Positions 62,647 to 64,000 of a DNA stretch of 64,000 nucleotides are shown here, piece by piece; within the stretch, counting starts at the first letter, position 1, and the number at the start of each line of letters is the position of its first letter. The stretch spans positions 1 to 64,000 of the forward strand of contig CALUSB010000004.1 in NCBI GenBank assembly GCA_944323335.1, written 5' to 3'. Source of the stretch: Candidatus Gastranaerophilales bacterium. GTDB lineage: Bacteria > Cyanobacteriota > Vampirovibrionia > Gastranaerophilales > Gastranaerophilaceae. Position numbers and translations under genes: made by a program. Under the pieces are notes generated by a model, which was given only the letters and a program-made list of their open reading frames with translations, made no database searches and was not told where the DNA came from.

Positions 62647-63078
62647 ATGAAAAAAGTAATTCTTTCAATTATGAGTTTTATGTTTTTAACACTTGCTTCA
62701 AATGCTGCAGGCATCGGCTATGTTAACTACGACACAATTTCAAAAACTTACCCTCTTGCAAAAAAATATACAACTGATTTAAATAACAAAGTAAAAAATA
62801 TCAAAACTTATACAACTCAAAAAGATAAGGAAGTAGCAAACGCAAAAACACCTGCTCAAAAAGCCAATATCAGAAAAGCAGCTTTGGCTGAAATTGAAAA
62901 AAGGCAAAAAGACTACCTTGCTACAAGAAGCAGATATGAAATTGATTTAACTAAAAAAATCAGCGTAGCAGTTGAAAAAGTGAGAGTTCAAAAGAAACTT
63001 GATGTTGTTTTAAACAAAGATTCTGTTGTAGCAGGCGGAGTTGATGTAACTCAAGCTGTTCTTGCAATATTAAAGTAA
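62647..63078 (+). CDS. Skp/OmpH-family periplasmic chaperone
   Basis: 143 residues with a signal peptide (KKVILSIMSFMFLTLASNAA). The mature part starts IGYVNYDTISKTYPLAKKY, continues as a long coiled coil and ends KKLDVVLNKDSVVAGGVDVT, as in OmpH/Skp. It holds outer-membrane proteins in the periplasm. Between thrB and mnmG. Confidence 0.9.
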   Translation: MKKVILSIMSFMFLTLASNAAGIGYVNYDTISKTYPLAKKYTTDLNNKVKNIKTYTTQKDKEVANAKTPAQKANIRKAALAEIEKRQKDYLATRSRYEIDLTKKISVAVEKVRVQKKLDVVLNKDSVVAGGVDVTQAVLAILK

Positions 63079-63079
63079 A

Positions 63080-64000
63080 ATGTTTAAATTCGACACAATT
63101 GTAGTTGGTGCAGGCCATGCGGGAATTGAGGCAGCAGTTAGTGCTGCCCGTCTTGGCGCAAAAGTTTTATTTTGTACGCTAAACCTTGATAATATTGGTC
63201 TTATGCCATGTAATCCCGCTATAGGCGGCCCTGCAAAGTCAAACCTTGTAAGAGAAATTGACGCACTTGGCGGTGTTATGGCGGATGCTGCAGATAATAC
63301 ATATGTGCAGCTAAAAATGTTAAACTCTTCGCGCGGCCCTGCGGTGCGTGCGCTGCGTGCTCAATCCGATAAAAAAGAGTATATGAGATATTTTAGAAAC
63401 CTTTTAGAGAGTGAAGAAAATATCTCTCTTAAACAAACTCAAATAACTGAAATTATTGTAGAAAACAACTCTATAAAAGGTGTAAAAGATGAGCTTGGAC
63501 TTGAGTACTTTGCACCGACGGTAATTTTAACAACAGGAACAAGCTTAGAGGGAAAAATTTACATCGGTCTAAAATCCTTTAGTGCAGGAAGACTAGGTGA
63601 AAGAGCAGCTATAGGATTATCTAAAAGTCTTAAAGAGCACGGCCTTAAAATAAAAAAACTAAAAACAGGCACACCTGCTCGAGTTGATGGCAGAACAATA
63701 GACTATTCAAAATTAATAATTCAGCCGCCTGATAAAGTAATAAATAACATGCCAAACTTTTTCTCTTTTAAACCAAACAGACCCATAAGAGAGCAGCTGC
63801 CTTGTTATTTAACAAAAACAACTCAAAAAACTCATGAAATTATTCGCTCTAATCTTGATAAATCACCTCTTTATCAGGGCTTAATTCACGGCAGAGGCCC
63901 GAGATACTGCCCAAGTATTGAAGATAAAGTAGTTCGCTTTGCGCAAAACCCCTCGCACCATATTTTTATTGAACCTGAGGGAAAAGACACATATGAAGTT
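63080..64000 (+). CDS. mnmG: tRNA uridine-5-carboxymethylaminomethyl enzyme MnmG (N-terminal part)
   Basis: 307 codons open to the window end. FDTIVVGAGHAGIEAAVSAA is the FAD loop, GLMPCNPAIGGPAKSNLVRE the MnmG signature and LKTGTPARVDGRTID another. With MnmE it makes the cmnm5 group at U34, upstream of the MnmC-like enzyme encoded at 28423. Starts one base after the skp stop. Confidence 0.96.
   Translation, partial: MFKFDTIVVGAGHAGIEAAVSAARLGAKVLFCTLNLDNIGLMPCNPAIGGPAKSNLVREIDALGGVMADAADNTYVQLKMLNSSRGPAVRALRAQSDKKEYMRYFRNLLESEENISLKQTQITEIIVENNSIKGVKDELGLEYFAPTVILTTGTSLEGKIYIGLKSFSAGRLGERAAIGLSKSLKEHGLKIKKLKTGTPARVDGRTIDYSKLIIQPPDKVINNMPNFFSFKPNRPIREQLPCYLTKTTQKTHEIIRSNLDKSPLYQGLIHGRGPRYCPSIEDKVVRFAQNPSHHIFIEPEGKDTYEV

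Noticed and set aside
1-64000. tRNA genes, CRISPR arrays, prophage or transposase genes
   Set aside because: No tRNA-like cloverleaf, regular spacer array or transposase/integrase reading frame was recognised by eye; a tRNA scan could still find one.

Overview
The window is AT-rich, densely coded bacterial DNA with mostly core metabolism. LptB/LptF, a Skp/OmpH chaperone and an SLH-domain protein point to an outer membrane. A class 1B (NAD-linked) dihydroorotate dehydrogenase, an oxygen-sensitive type of Fe-S activase and a two-gene glycine decarboxylase fit an anaerobe. FliM/FliN genes occur, and no photosynthesis genes were seen. My inference, from gene content only, is a non-photosynthetic relative of Cyanobacteria (Melainabacteria/Gastranaerophilales-like). 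This was not tested by any search.

Layout. 1-3.4 kb: a partial unknown gene, a large Alu-domain SRP RNA (minus strand), a GHL10-type glycosidase and small unknowns. 3.4-9.7 kb: a stand-alone GlmS-like isomerase, hemW, a cluster of small unknown genes, dxr and several small regulators. 9.8-12.7 kb: an 833-residue glycine-rich prepilin-like protein followed by a GC-rich dispersed repeat and several inverted repeats. 12.7-21.9 kb: one minus-strand operon pyrK-pyrD-pyrE-pyrB-pyrC-pyrF-carA-carB, the whole UMP pathway, preceded by a leader peptide and terminator that look like an attenuator. 22-29 kb: an unknown protein, a divergent alpha-amylase-family enzyme, an 1125-residue coiled-coil protein and an MnmC/MnmD-like methyltransferase.

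29-39.5 kb: an SLC13/ArsB-NhaD-type transporter with OadG, then a tightly overlapping one-carbon operon. In transcription order this is a MetE-core-like methyltransferase, a CooC-like ATPase, folD, alr, gcvT, gcvH, gcvPA, an unknown protein and a BadF/HgdC-type Fe-S ATPase. The other half of the glycine decarboxylase (gcvPB) lies 23 kb away with queA. 39.5-51 kb: a GT9 glycosyltransferase, an SLH protein, glmU-prs-udg, ilvD, and an envelope operon (lptB, lptF, phosphodiester glycosidase, thioesterase, DedA-like protein). 51-52 kb: fabI, whose 3' end carries a 227-bp insert between 37-bp direct repeats. 52-64 kb: two XRE regulators, folE2, fliM-fliN-response regulator, queA-gcvPB, thiG-comF, dnaN-thrB-skp-mnmG (the last runs off the end).

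Two patterns cross the window. First, many operon-head genes lack a Shine-Dalgarno site and have a -10-like TANNNT exactly six bases before the ATG, suggesting leaderless mRNAs. Second, genes inside operons are very often joined by TAATG or ATGA overlaps. The most unusual items are the leaderless pattern, the repeat element at fabI, the two RWYD-repeat proteins, the Fe-S activase coupled to glycine cleavage, the pyr leader and the prepilin-type glycine-rich protein.
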